From: Miltoncostaea oceani
GTDB lineage: Bacteria > Actinomycetota > Thermoleophilia > Miltoncostaeales > Miltoncostaeaceae
Assembly: GCF_018141545.1 (NCBI RefSeq)
Contig: NZ_CP064356.1
Span: 3,299,001-3,363,000, forward strand
Reading direction: 5' to 3'
Length of the DNA stretch: 64,000 nt
The number at the start of each line of letters is the position of its first letter. The first letter of the stretch is position 1. The notes beneath the pieces are model-generated. The model was not told the origin of the DNA. It did not search any database and was given only the letters and a program-made list of their open reading frames with translations. Shown here in pieces: positions 16,364 to 25,006 of this stretch. The position numbers were made by a program, and so were the translations under genes.

Positions 16364-16789
16364 TCAGCCGGACGCCCGGCGGACCCACCGGCGCTGCCAG
16401 GGCGTCTCCACGGCCCGCCGGTGGTACCGGCGACGGACCCAGGCGACGGCCTCCCCCGGCGGCACGCCCGCCCGCACGGCGATCGCGGCGAGGGCGGTCC
16501 CGGTCCGGCCGACGCCGCCGCCGCACGCCACCTCCACGCGCTCGGACCCGGCCCGCCGGTGGGCCTCGGCGAGCGCCGCGAGGGCGTCGGCGGTCGACGC
16601 GGGCGTCCGGAAGTCCGGCCACCGCACCCAGCGGTGCTCCCACGGCATCGGGCCGGGGTCGCGGGCGAGCAGGTAGACGCCGAACCCCGGAGGCGGGCCG
16701 TCCGGCGGGCCGTGCCGGAGCCCCCGGCCACGGATCCGGCGCCCGTCGGGGAGCTCGACGACGCCCGGTCCGTCCTCCCAGGTGCTCAC
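16364..16789 (-). CDS. cysteine-based protein phosphatase (PTP/DSP-like)
   Basis: A 141-aa small protein with the CX5R phosphatase loop ACGGGVGRTGTA near residue 92-103: nucleophile Cys and Arg six residues later, followed by Thr-Gly. An Asp in the upstream WPDF segment (near residue 65) is a plausible general acid. This is a compact cyanobacterial/actinobacterial type of dual-specificity phosphatase. GTG 16789 is chosen because the STWEDGPGVVELPDGRRIRGRGL opening is conserved-looking; an ATG 69 bases upstream would add a Pro/Gly-rich low-complexity extension. Physiological substrate unknown. Confidence 0.8.
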   Translation of the reverse strand: MSTWEDGPGVVELPDGRRIRGRGLRHGPPDGPPPGFGVYLLARDPGPMPWEHRWVRWPDFRTPASTADALAALAEAHRRAGSERVEVACGGGVGRTGTALAAIAVRAGVPPGEAVAWVRRRYHRRAVETPWQRRWVRRASG

Positions 16790-16887
16790 GGGACCATCGT
16801 ACGAGCCGGCGGGGCCCGCAGGGTGGCCGTGCGGGCCCCGTGGTGCCAGTGTCGGCACGGCGGACCGGACGGCGACGGAGGTGCGGG

Positions 16888-17586
16888 ATGGGACGAGGGG
16901 CGGGAGTGACGATCGTGACCGGCGGGACCGGGGGTCTCGGCCGCGGCGTGGTGGAGGCGCTCGTCGACGCCGGCCACGACGTCGTCGTCACCTGGATCAT
17001 GGAGGCGGAGCGGGACCACTTCCCCGACCACCTGCGCGACCGCGTCCGCCTGGAGCGCTGCGACGTGCTCGCGCCCGACGACCTCGCGCGTCTCGTGGCG
17101 GGCGCCGGCGACGACGGCGTGTGGGCCTTCGTCCACCTCGTCGGCGGGTACCTCGACGGCGCGCCGCTCGGCGCGATGCCGCTCGACGACTGGGACCACC
17201 AGTTCGCCCTCAACGCCCGGTCGGCGGCCATCGCGTTGGGCGCGGTGCTGCCGGGCATGGCGGCCCGCGGGGCCGGGCGGGTCGTCGCGGTCGGCAGCCG
17301 CGCCGCCCGCCGGCCGTTCGCGGGGGCGAGCGCGTACGCCGCGTCGAAGGCCGCCGTCATCGCCCTCGTCGAGGCGGCGTCGGAGGAGGTCCGCCGCGTC
17401 GGCGTCAACGTCAACTGCGTCCTGCCGAGCGTGATCGACACGCCCGCCAACCGTGCCGCCGACCCCGGCGCCGACGCCGACCGGTGGGTCCGGCCACGGG
17501 AGATCGGCGAGGTCATCGCGTTCCTCTGCTCCACGGAGGCGTCGGCGGTCACGGGCGCCGCGATCCCCGTCTACGGCAGGGCGTAG
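16888..17586 (+). CDS. short-chain dehydrogenase/reductase (SDR)
   Basis: A 232-aa Rossmann oxidoreductase. Cofactor motif TGGTGGLGRGV (residues 11-21), NAG-equivalent HLVGGY near 90, catalytic Ser in VAVGSRAARR and YAASK (Tyr and Lys) near 150, then the NVNCVLPSVIDTPANR segment. The residue after the second strand is not a clear Asp, so NADP may be preferred. GGAGG sits 7 bases before ATG 16888. Followed by a lipoprotein gene after 124 bp. Substrate unknown. Confidence 0.88.
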   Translation: MGRGAGVTIVTGGTGGLGRGVVEALVDAGHDVVVTWIMEAERDHFPDHLRDRVRLERCDVLAPDDLARLVAGAGDDGVWAFVHLVGGYLDGAPLGAMPLDDWDHQFALNARSAAIALGAVLPGMAARGAGRVVAVGSRAARRPFAGASAYAASKAAVIALVEAASEEVRRVGVNVNCVLPSVIDTPANRAADPGADADRWVRPREIGEVIAFLCSTEASAVTGAAIPVYGRA

Positions 17587-17710
17587 CCCGGGCCACCCGA
17601 TCGGGGGGGCGCGCCGGCGGGAGGTCCCGACCGACGGGCGGCGCGGCGGGCGCGCCGCCCGGCGAGTCTTCCGTCCGCCTCCCGCCCACGACCCGAGGGA
17701 CGACCGCACC

Positions 17711-18877
17711 GTGACGACCTCCCCCACGCGGCGCCTCGCCGCCGCCCTCTGCGCCCTCGCGATCGGCGCCGTCGCCGCCGGCTGCGGCGGCGAGAGCTCG
17801 ACCGGCGGGACCACCACCGCCGGGACGACGGCGACGACCGGCACCACCGCGACCGCGCCGGCCCTCACCCTGGTCGAGCGTCTCCCCACCCCCTCCGAGT
17901 TCGGCGTCTTCCCCGCCGGCACCCCGGTCACCGCCGACCTCGGCGAGTTCGCCGACGCGCTCGGCGACGGCGACTCGCGGGAGGAGCGGACGTCGGCCCT
18001 CACCACCGCGGGCTTCCGTCGCGGCGCCCTGCTGCCCTACGAGGCGGGCGACGACGGCTACGCCCTCGCCTACGTCGCCGAGGTCGACGCCGACGCGGCG
18101 CCCGCACTCGCCGAGACGATCGTCGCGGCGGCGCTCGACAGCCGCGACCGGCCCGAGCTCTCGGTCGCCCCGTTCACGACGGGCACCGGGGCGCAGGGCG
18201 CCGAGATCTCCGGCACCCGCGACGGGACGGCCATCGCGGGCACGACCATCGTCTTCTCCGACGGCGGGTACGTGTACGGCGTCCAGGTCGCCCGCCAGGG
18301 CGGCCCCTCCGCCCGCGCCGACGCCGAGGCCGCCGTCGCCGCCTGGACGGCGCGCGTGACGGGCGCCCCGCCCGCCCCCGAGGACCCGCCGTCCACCACC
18401 GGGACGACGACCGGCACCACCGGGTCGTCGACCACCGGCGAGGCCCCCTTCCCCGACCCCGGCGAGGTGGCCCTGCTCGCGAAGGTCCCCCCGGCGACCG
18501 CCGACGACTGCAGCCGCACCTCGGAGACGGCGCGCGCGACGAAGGCCACGAGCAGCGTCCGGTGCGACACGCAGGACCACCGCGTCTACTACGAGCAGTT
18601 CGCCACGGTGGACGACATGCGGGAGGCCTACGACGCGTACCTCGAGCTCAACGACGTGTCCCGCAACGAGGGGACCACCTGCGACGCGGGCGCACCCGCC
18701 GAGGGGGTCTGGGACGGGCCGGACAACCGCGTCGCGTGCTTCATCGACAGCGCCGGCGCCTGGGTCGTCTGGAACTCCGTCGACCTGCGCCTCGTGGCCG
18801 TCGCGATCGACCCCGACAGCAACCTCGACCGCGTCTTCGCGTGGTGGGAGGGCCCCGAGTCGGGCCCGATCCTCTGA
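17711..18877 (+). CDS. secreted lipoprotein, two Thr-rich linkers
   Basis: A 388-aa lipoprotein: GTG start, Arg-containing n-region, hydrophobic core and lipobox VAAGC near residue 26, so Cys is lipidated. A linker rich in Thr/Gly repeats (TTAGTTATTGTTATA) joins it to domain 1 (about 55-215), and a second TTGTTTGTTGSSTTG linker leads to domain 2 (about 245-388) with four Cys that could form disulfides (DDCSRT, VRCDTQ, TTCDAG, VACFID). Neither domain is recognised. It may be a sensor or inhibitor at the cell surface. It ends in a strong terminator hairpin. Confidence 0.82.
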   Translation: MTTSPTRRLAAALCALAIGAVAAGCGGESSTGGTTTAGTTATTGTTATAPALTLVERLPTPSEFGVFPAGTPVTADLGEFADALGDGDSREERTSALTTAGFRRGALLPYEAGDDGYALAYVAEVDADAAPALAETIVAAALDSRDRPELSVAPFTTGTGAQGAEISGTRDGTAIAGTTIVFSDGGYVYGVQVARQGGPSARADAEAAVAAWTARVTGAPPAPEDPPSTTGTTTGTTGSSTTGEAPFPDPGEVALLAKVPPATADDCSRTSETARATKATSSVRCDTQDHRVYYEQFATVDDMREAYDAYLELNDVSRNEGTTCDAGAPAEGVWDGPDNRVACFIDSAGAWVVWNSVDLRLVAVAIDPDSNLDRVFAWWEGPESGPIL

Positions 18878-18888
18878 CCGCACGTCAG

Positions 18889-18918
18889 CCGTGGGGCCCG
18901 GGCGCCCGGGCCCCACGG
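18889..18918 (+). terminator. strong hairpin terminator
   Basis: CCGTGGGGCCCGGG followed by CG and CCCGGGCCCCACGG: a 14-bp perfect inverted repeat 11 bases after the lipoprotein stop. No T-run follows. Confidence 0.65.
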
Positions 18919-18953
18919 GGCGCGACCCCCGGTCGCGGTCCTACGATGGACCG

Positions 18954-20021
18954 ATGACCACCTCCGCCCGCCTCCGCCTCGGCGTCCTCGACCAGTCACC
19001 CGTCGCGGAGGGATCCGACGGGTCGCAGGCCCTGCGCAACACGATCGACCTGGCGTGCCACGCCGAGTCGCTCGGATACGGGCGGTACTGGGTCGCCGAG
19101 CACCACGGCGGGCCCATGCTCGCCGGGGCCAGCCCCGAGGCGCTGATCGGCCCGATCGCCGCGGCGACCCGCCGCATGCGGGTCGGCAGCGGCGGAGTGA
19201 TGCTGCCCCACTACAGCCCCCTGAAGGTCGCGGAGTCGTTCAGCGTCCTCGCCGGCCTCTTCCCCGGCCGCATCGACCTCGGCATCGGCCGCGCCGCCGG
19301 CACCGACCCCACCACGACGTTCGCGCTGCAGCGCGACCGGCGGGAGGCGTCACCCGACGACTTCCCCCAGCAGCTCGCCGAGCTGATGGCGTACCTCCGC
19401 GACGAGATGCCCTCCGACCACCCCTTCGCGCGCCTCGCGGCCCTCCCCGGCCTGCCGGCGGCGCCGGCGCTGTGGCTGCTGGGGTCCTCGCCGCAGAGCG
19501 CCTACTGGGCCGCCGAGGCCGGGCTCCCGTACGCGTTCGCCGACTTCATCAACCCCCTCGGGGCGACGATGGCCGCCGAGTACCGCGACCGGTTCGTCCC
19601 CTCGGCCGAGCTCGACGCGCCGCGGGTGATCGTGGGCGTCTCGGCGATCTGCGCCGACACCGACGAGGAGGCCGAGCACCTCGCCTCCAGCGTCACCATG
19701 GCGATGCGGATGCTCCGCCGGGGCCGGCTGATCTCCGTGCCGACCCCCGAACGGGCCCGGGAGTGGCTCGCCGAGGACGGGGCCCGCCGCACCCCCCGGC
19801 CCGGTGAGCCCCTGAGGCGGGGGTCCCGCCGGATGGTCGTCGGCGCGCCCGACACCGTCCGCGCCGGGCTCGAGGAGGTCGCCGCCGAGTACGGGGCGGA
19901 GGAGCTGCTCGTCGTCACCATCACCCACTCCCACGAGGCCCGCCGCCGCTCGTACGAGCTGATCGCCGCGGCAATGCCCGGCGCGACGGCGCCGGAGGCC
20001 GCCGCCGCGCACTCCGCGTAG
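18954..20021 (+). CDS. LLM-class flavin-dependent oxidoreductase
   Basis: A 355-aa bacterial luciferase-like TIM barrel. LGVLDQSPVAEG and the YWVAEHH segment (residues 42-48) are diagnostic of the MsnO8-type group that uses FMN; later motifs include VGSGGVMLPHYSPLKVAE and FPGRIDLGIGRAAG. Such enzymes oxidise small organic substrates using O2 or a reduced flavin. ATG 18954 is the first start after the terminator, with weak ribosome-binding sequence. No partner flavin reductase is adjacent. Confidence 0.88.
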   Translation: MTTSARLRLGVLDQSPVAEGSDGSQALRNTIDLACHAESLGYGRYWVAEHHGGPMLAGASPEALIGPIAAATRRMRVGSGGVMLPHYSPLKVAESFSVLAGLFPGRIDLGIGRAAGTDPTTTFALQRDRREASPDDFPQQLAELMAYLRDEMPSDHPFARLAALPGLPAAPALWLLGSSPQSAYWAAEAGLPYAFADFINPLGATMAAEYRDRFVPSAELDAPRVIVGVSAICADTDEEAEHLASSVTMAMRMLRRGRLISVPTPERAREWLAEDGARRTPRPGEPLRRGSRRMVVGAPDTVRAGLEEVAAEYGAEELLVVTITHSHEARRRSYELIAAAMPGATAPEAAAAHSA

Positions 20022-20108
20022 GGACACCCGCCGCGTGACGCGGCGGCACCCGGCGGCGGATGATCGGCGAGGGGTCGTGCGGACCCGGTCACGTGGCGGA
20101 GGTGCACG

Positions 20109-22070
20109 GTGGTGGGACGGTCGCTGGTCGTGTGTGCGGTGGCGGGCCTGGGCGTGGCGGCCGTGGTCGCCGGCGGCGCCGGGGGGCCGGCGGGCGGCGG
20201 GGCGCCACGCGCCGAGGACGCGTCCGCGCCGCGCCCGGCGCTGACGCGCTTCGCCACCTGCGACCGGTTCGTCGCGCACGTGCGGCGCCGGGCGCTCGCG
20301 TCGGTCGGGCCGTGGGGCCTGACGGGGAGCACCCCCGTGGCGGTGGCGGCGCCGGTCGCCGAGGGCGACCCGGTGCGCGCCGCGGCACCGGCCCCCGCCC
20401 TGGCGCCGGGGACGGACTTCTCGGACACCAACGTCCAGGAGGCGGGCGTCGACGAGCCCGACCTCGTCGAGACCGACGGCCGCACCGTCTTCGCGATCGC
20501 CGGGGGACGCCTCGAGGCCGTCGACGCCACCGGCGCCGCCCCGCGGGCCCTCCCCGGCCTCGACCTGCCCGGGATGTCGCCGAGCGGGCTGCTGCTCATG
20601 GGCGACCGCCTCCTCGTGATCGGCGACGCCGGGACACCCGGCCCGCCGCGGCCGGTGCTCGACACGGTGCGCATCGCCCCCGCCCCGCCGGTGCCGCCGG
20701 TGACGGTGGTCGTCGCGCTCGACGTCTCCGACCCGGCGGCCCCGCGCGTGCTGTCGCGCATGCGCGCCGAGGGCTCCCTCGTCAGCGCCCGCCGCACCGG
20801 GGGGACGGTGCGCCTGGTGGTCTCCTCGCACGCCCCCCACCTCGACCTCGTCACGCCGGCCGGCGCCGCCCGCGGAACGCGGGCCGCCCTGCGCGCCAAC
20901 CGGCGCGCCATCGCCGCCGCCCCGGCCGGCGCGTGGCTGCCACGCGTCACGGTGCGGGACGCCGCGACGGGCCGCACGGTGCGGCGCGCCGTCCCGTGCT
21001 CCGCCGTCAGCCGCCCGAGCCGCTTCGCGGGGCTCGGCACCGTCAGCGTGCTGACCGTCGGCGTCTCCGACACGCTCTCGCTGCTCGACACCGACGCGGT
21101 CCTCACCGACGGGGAGCTCGTCTACGCCTCTCCGACGGCGATGTACGTCGCGACCGCCCGGTGGTCGCCGCCGTCCGCCGCCGACGCACCCGTCGCGCCG
21201 CGGGGCGCGACCCTGATCCACAAGCTCGACACCTCCGACCCCACCCGCACGACGTACCGGGCGAGCGGCGTGGTGCCGGGGTACCTGCTGAACCAGTTCT
21301 CCCTGTCGGAGCACGCGGGCCACCTGCGGGTGGCGAGCACCGAGGAGCCGGACTGGTGGAGCCCACCGGAGGGCGCGGAGCCCAGCGAGAGCCGCATCAC
21401 CGTGCTCGCGCAGGACGGCGGGCGCCTCGTGCGGACCGGTGAGGTGCGGGGCCTCGGGCGCGGCGAGCGCATCCACGCCGTCCGCTTCCTCGGCGACCGC
21501 GGGTACGTCGTGACCTTCCGCCAGACCGACCCCCTCTACGTCCTCGACCTCGCCGACCCGGCCCGGCCCGTGCTGCGCGGGGAGCTGAAGATCCCCGGCT
21601 TCTCCTCGTACCTGCACCCCGTCGACGCGACCACCCTGATCGGCGTCGGGCAGGCCGCCGACGCGCGGGGCCGCACCCAGGGGACGCAGGTGTCGCTGTT
21701 CGACGTCACCGACCCCGCGCGACCGTCGCGCATCGCGCAGCGGACCCTCGACACCGACTGGTCCGAGGCCGAGTCCGACCACCACGCCTTCCTCTACTGG
21801 CCGGCGAACCGCCTGCTGGTGCTCCCCGCCCAGCGGTACGACGGGTCCGGCGGGGCGCCGTTCCTCGGGGCGGTCGGCCTCGACGTCTCCCGCACCACCG
21901 GGATCACGCCGATCGCCCGCATCACCCACCCGGGCGGCCCCGACGCCGCCTGGGCGCCCGTGCGGAGGTCGCTCGTCGTCGGCGGGGCCGTGCTGACGGT
22001 GTCGGAGACGGGGGTCCTCGCGAGCGACCTGACCACCCTCGCGCCGCGGGGCTGGGCGCCCTTCGACTGA
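20109..22070 (+). CDS. exported beta-propeller protein (Beta_propel family)
   Basis: A 653-aa protein. The N-terminal hydrophobic segment (LVVCAVAGLGVAAVVAGGAGG) acts as a signal peptide. The segment TDFSDTNVQEAGVDEPDLVETDG, near residue 100, is the hallmark of the Beta_propel family of secreted WD-like propellers. Later blades include LVVALDVSDPAAPRVLS, YVLDLADPARPVLRGELKIPGFSSYLHP and SLFDVTDPARPS. The family is of unknown function, possibly protein-protein interaction at the envelope. GGAGG precedes the GTG 20109 by 6 bases; the GTG codon just after is an alternative. Confidence 0.82.
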   Translation: MVGRSLVVCAVAGLGVAAVVAGGAGGPAGGGAPRAEDASAPRPALTRFATCDRFVAHVRRRALASVGPWGLTGSTPVAVAAPVAEGDPVRAAAPAPALAPGTDFSDTNVQEAGVDEPDLVETDGRTVFAIAGGRLEAVDATGAAPRALPGLDLPGMSPSGLLLMGDRLLVIGDAGTPGPPRPVLDTVRIAPAPPVPPVTVVVALDVSDPAAPRVLSRMRAEGSLVSARRTGGTVRLVVSSHAPHLDLVTPAGAARGTRAALRANRRAIAAAPAGAWLPRVTVRDAATGRTVRRAVPCSAVSRPSRFAGLGTVSVLTVGVSDTLSLLDTDAVLTDGELVYASPTAMYVATARWSPPSAADAPVAPRGATLIHKLDTSDPTRTTYRASGVVPGYLLNQFSLSEHAGHLRVASTEEPDWWSPPEGAEPSESRITVLAQDGGRLVRTGEVRGLGRGERIHAVRFLGDRGYVVTFRQTDPLYVLDLADPARPVLRGELKIPGFSSYLHPVDATTLIGVGQAADARGRTQGTQVSLFDVTDPARPSRIAQRTLDTDWSEAESDHHAFLYWPANRLLVLPAQRYDGSGGAPFLGAVGLDVSRTTGITPIARITHPGGPDAAWAPVRRSLVVGGAVLTVSETGVLASDLTTLAPRGWAPFD

Positions 22071-22146
22071 CCGCGCGTCGCCGCTCAAGACGGCCTCCCC
22101 GCCCGTCGATGCCGGTGGGGACTACGGGCGAGGGGGCCGGGGGCGG

Positions 22147-23358
22147 ATGCCGGGCATCGGCGGTGGAGGACGGGGACGGGGCGGGGCGGTCGCCGCGATG
22201 CGGCGGCGGCACGCGCAGTGGCTCGCGGGCCGCGGCGGGCGGCGCGCCAACGCCGGCGGGACCGACCTGGAGGGCGCCGACCTCACCGGCGCCGACCTGC
22301 GGCGCGCCGACCTCACCGGCGAGAACATGCGCGGCGCCCGGCTCACCCGGGCCCGGCTGTCGAACGCGGTCCTCTCGGGCGCGGACCTGAGCGGGGCCGA
22401 CCTCCGCGCCTGCAGCCTCGTCGGCGCCGACCTCGGCGGGGCCCGCCTGACCGGCGCCCGGCTGCAGGAGGCCAACCTCGCGGGCGCGAACCTGCGCCGC
22501 GCGGTGCTGCGCGACGCCGACCTGACGGGCGCGCACCTCGCGGACGCGGCGATGGAGGGCGCGGACCTGTCGGGCGCCAACCTGCTCGCCACCACCTGGG
22601 GCGACGGCGCCCCCGCACCCGAGCCGGTCGCGGCGCCCGCGCCGTTCAGCATGGCCGGGGCCGACCTGCGCAGCGCCGCCCTCGCGGGCTTCGACCTGCG
22701 CGGCGCCGACCTGACGGAGGCCGACCTGACGGGCGCCGACCTGCGGGGCGCGGACCTCCGCGGCGCCCGCCTCTTCCGCGCCCGCCTCGAGGGGGCGCTG
22801 CTCGACGGGAGCACCCTCGACGGCGCCGACCTCGGCGAGGCCGACCTGCGCGCCGCGCACTTCGCGGGCGGACCCGCGCGGGCCGCGGCGGAGACGGCCG
22901 CCACCGCCCCCGTCGCCGCGGTCGCGACCCCGACGGGCGGCATCCGTCCCGGCCTCGTCCTGGCGGCGGCCCTCGCGCTCGCGGCGAGCGTCGCGCTCAC
23001 CTTCGCCCTCCCCGCCCTCCTGGGCGGCGGGCACGAACCCCTCCCCTCCGCCGCCGCCTCCGCCCGACCGGCGGCGCCGGCCGTCGCGGCGCCGGCGGAG
23101 GTCGCGCTCGAGGCCGTCGGCCCGGAGGGGTCGTGGATCGAGGTGCGCGAGGGGACGACCCGCTCCGGGCGCCTCGTGTTCCGCGGGCTCCTCGGGCCGG
23201 GCTCCCTCCGCCCCGTCCCCCTCGGCACCGGTCTCTGGATGCGCGTCGGCAACCCCGACGGCCTGCGGGGGACCCTCGGCGACGAGGCCCTCGCCTTCCG
23301 GGGCGCGACGGGCGATTTCACCGTGGACGCGACCGGGATCGTGCGCCGGGCGGACTGA
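22147..23358 (+). CDS. pentapeptide-repeat protein with TM helix and RodZ-C-like domain
   Basis: A 403-aa protein with an unusual layout. Residues 39-148 and 169-238 are pentapeptide repeats (A[DN]LxG pattern, such as GADLTGADL), which fold as a right-handed quadrilateral beta-helix. A Pro/Ala linker follows, then one TM helix (268-291). The extracytoplasmic C-terminus (318-398) reads GSWIEVREG...GRLVFRGLLGPGS...LWMRVGNPDGL...ATGDFTVDATG, resembling the DUF4115 domain found at the C-terminus of RodZ. So a cytoplasmic beta-helix takes the place of RodZ's HTH. ATG 22147 follows a GAGGGGG stretch; ATG 22198 is a possible shorter start. Role unknown; an envelope or morphogenesis link is speculative. 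Confidence 0.8.
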   Translation: MPGIGGGGRGRGGAVAAMRRRHAQWLAGRGGRRANAGGTDLEGADLTGADLRRADLTGENMRGARLTRARLSNAVLSGADLSGADLRACSLVGADLGGARLTGARLQEANLAGANLRRAVLRDADLTGAHLADAAMEGADLSGANLLATTWGDGAPAPEPVAAPAPFSMAGADLRSAALAGFDLRGADLTEADLTGADLRGADLRGARLFRARLEGALLDGSTLDGADLGEADLRAAHFAGGPARAAAETAATAPVAAVATPTGGIRPGLVLAAALALAASVALTFALPALLGGGHEPLPSAAASARPAAPAVAAPAEVALEAVGPEGSWIEVREGTTRSGRLVFRGLLGPGSLRPVPLGTGLWMRVGNPDGLRGTLGDEALAFRGATGDFTVDATGIVRRAD

Positions 23359-23401
23359 CGCCCGACCGATCCCCGGGCGATCCCCCCACGGGACGTCCAT
23401 A

Positions 23402-24409
23402 ATGCCGCCCGTGCTCGACGTCTCCCTCGTGGCCTGGGCCGCGACGATCGCCCTCGTCCTGGGGCTGCTCGCCCTCGACCTGACCGCCACCTCCGGGGGC
23501 CGCGCGCACGTCGTCGGCTTCCGCGAGGCCGTCGCCTGGTCGGTCTTCTACATCGGCGTCGCCGTCGCCTTCGGCATCGTCTTCGGGATGCTCGCCGGCT
23601 GGGACTACGGCACCGAGTACTTCGCGGGCTACATCGTCGAGAAGAGCCTGTCGGTCGACAACCTCTTCGTCTTCGTGATCATCATGACCACGTTCGCGGT
23701 GCCCCCCGAGCACCAGCAGCGGGTGCTGACGTTCGGGATCATCATGGCGCTGGTCCTGCGGGCGATCTTCATCGCCCTCGGCGCGGCGCTGCTCGCGGCC
23801 TTCTCGTTCATGTTCCTGCTGTTCGGGCTGCTGCTGCTCTTCACCGCGGTCCAGCTGTTCCGGCACCGCGACCAGGACCCGACGATCGAGGACAACAAGA
23901 TCGTCGCGTTCGCGCGACGGCGGTTCTCGATCACGCCCGACTACGTCGGGGGGAAGATCGTGACGAAGGTCGGCGGCAAGCGGATGCTGACCCCGATGTT
24001 CCTGGTGCTGCTGACGATCGGCACCACCGACCTGCTGTTCGCCCTCGACTCGATCCCCGCCGTCTTCGGCGTCACCGAGGAGGCCTACATCGTCTTCACG
24101 GCGAACGCCTTCGCGCTGCTCGGGCTGCGGGCCCTCTACTTCCTGGTGTCGGGGCTGCTCGACCGGCTGGTCTACCTCTCGACGGGCCTCGCGCTGATCC
24201 TCGCGTTCATCGGCGGCAAGCTGGTGCTGCACTACGCGCACCTGCAGAACAACGACATCCCCGAGGTCTCGACGAACCTCTCGCTCGTCGTGATCGCGGT
24301 GATCCTGACGGTGACGACGGTCGCGAGCCTGGTGAAGTCGAAGCGCGACCCGACCGCCCGCGCCCACGCCGGGACGCTGCGCGAGCCGAAGAAGCCCCGG
24401 GAGGGCTGA
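23402..24409 (+). CDS. TerC family integral membrane protein
   Basis: A 335-aa protein with about eight TM helices. The TerC signature FAGYIVEKSLSVDNLFVFVIIM (residues 77-98) and TDLLFALDSIPAVFGVT (near 210) contain the conserved acidic residues thought to bind metal. TerC/Alx proteins export manganese or load it on secreted enzymes; some belong to tellurite-resistance loci, but no other ter gene is here. A basic tail (KSKRDPTARAHAG) ends the protein. The 43-bp upstream gap is too short for a yybP-ykoY manganese riboswitch. Convergent with the next gene through a shared-stop hairpin. Confidence 0.9.
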   Translation: MPPVLDVSLVAWAATIALVLGLLALDLTATSGGRAHVVGFREAVAWSVFYIGVAVAFGIVFGMLAGWDYGTEYFAGYIVEKSLSVDNLFVFVIIMTTFAVPPEHQQRVLTFGIIMALVLRAIFIALGAALLAAFSFMFLLFGLLLLFTAVQLFRHRDQDPTIEDNKIVAFARRRFSITPDYVGGKIVTKVGGKRMLTPMFLVLLTIGTTDLLFALDSIPAVFGVTEEAYIVFTANAFALLGLRALYFLVSGLLDRLVYLSTGLALILAFIGGKLVLHYAHLQNNDIPEVSTNLSLVVIAVILTVTTVASLVKSKRDPTARAHAGTLREPKKPREG

Positions 24410-24433
24410 CCCCGCCGCCGGGGCCCGGGGTCA
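24407..24433. terminator. convergent terminator built on both stop codons
   Basis: TGACCCCG (24407-24414) pairs with CGGGGTCA (24426-24433). The stem ends are the stop codons of TerC and of the convergent transducer gene; the interior CCGCCGGGGCC may pair further. Confidence 0.6.
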
Positions 24434-24802
24434 CTCCGCCCAGGCGATGGTGGTCATCAGCGCGTTCTCGGCCTGGCGCGAGTCGAGGCGGGTGTGCTGG
24501 ACGACGATCGGCCAGTCCGACTCGATGATGCTCGCGTAGTCCGTGTCGCGGGGGACCGGCTCGGGGTCGGTGAGGTCGTTGAAGCGCAGGTGCAGCGTGC
24601 GCCGCGCCGGCACCGTCACCCGGTAGGGCCCGGCGGGCTCCCGGTCCGTGAACAGCAGGTGGATCGTGACGTGCGCGTCGCGGTCGCCGGCGTTCAGCAG
24701 GCAGGCCGTCTCGTGGCTCGTCATCGCCGGGGCGGGACCGGTGCTCCCGCTGGGGATCCACCCCTCCGCGATCGCCCAGCGCGTGCGTCCCAGTCCGTCC
24801 AT
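24431..24802 (-). CDS. sensory-rhodopsin-transducer (ASRT) family protein
   Basis: A 123-aa protein closely following the Anabaena sensory rhodopsin transducer: GRTRWAIAEGWIP, SHETACLLNAGDRDAHV, TVPARRTLHLRFNDL and PIVVQHTRLDSRQAENALMTT are all family hallmarks. ASRT is a small soluble beta-sandwich tetramer that binds the rhodopsin's cytoplasmic side and may touch DNA. No rhodopsin gene is in the window, so this copy may serve another receptor or act alone. ATG 24802 follows GGAGGGACG. A 29-aa basic peptide gene ends 31 bp upstream on the same strand, suggesting co-transcription. Confidence 0.9.
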   Translation of the reverse strand: MDGLGRTRWAIAEGWIPSGSTGPAPAMTSHETACLLNAGDRDAHVTIHLLFTDREPAGPYRVTVPARRTLHLRFNDLTDPEPVPRDTDYASIIESDWPIVVQHTRLDSRQAENALMTTIAWAE

Positions 24803-24833
24803 CGTCGTCCCTCCCGTCCGCGTCGCCCGGCCG

Positions 24834-24923
24834 TCAGGCGCGGGGCGCCTGGTTGCGGTTGCGCATCCTCTTGATGATGAACGGGAGGGCGACGGGGAGC
24901 AGGCGGAACAGCATCTTCCTCAT
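24834..24923 (-). CDS. 29-aa basic small peptide
   Basis: The short reading frame encodes MRKMLFRLLPVALPFIIKRM followed by RNRNQAPRA. A hydrophobic stretch (LFRLLPVALPFII) is flanked by basic residues (net charge about +8), the look of a small membrane-associated peptide. A GAAAGG ribosome site precedes ATG 24923. The gene lies 31 bp upstream of the ASRT-family gene on the same strand. Too short for homology judgement; the start, spacing and charged-hydrophobic design support it. Confidence 0.6.
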   Translation of the reverse strand: MRKMLFRLLPVALPFIIKRMRNRNQAPRA

Positions 24924-25006
24924 GGGGGGCCTTTCTCGGGGGTCCGGTGCGACGCACTCAAGATCCCCCGAGACGGCCGGGCCCAACCCGGGTCGGGTCC
25001 CCCGGG

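Noticed and set aside
17549-18916. Long open frame on the minus strand opposite the lipoprotein gene
   Set aside because: It is a GC-rich shadow: low-complexity Gly/Arg/Val protein without a motif, opposite a lipobox protein with a clear start.
22250-22870. Tandem repeat structure in DNA
   Set aside because: The periodic sequence comes from the pentapeptide repeats of the encoded protein, not from a CRISPR or satellite.
23359-23401. Possible manganese riboswitch before the TerC gene
   Set aside because: Only 43 bp between genes, too short for a yybP-ykoY aptamer.
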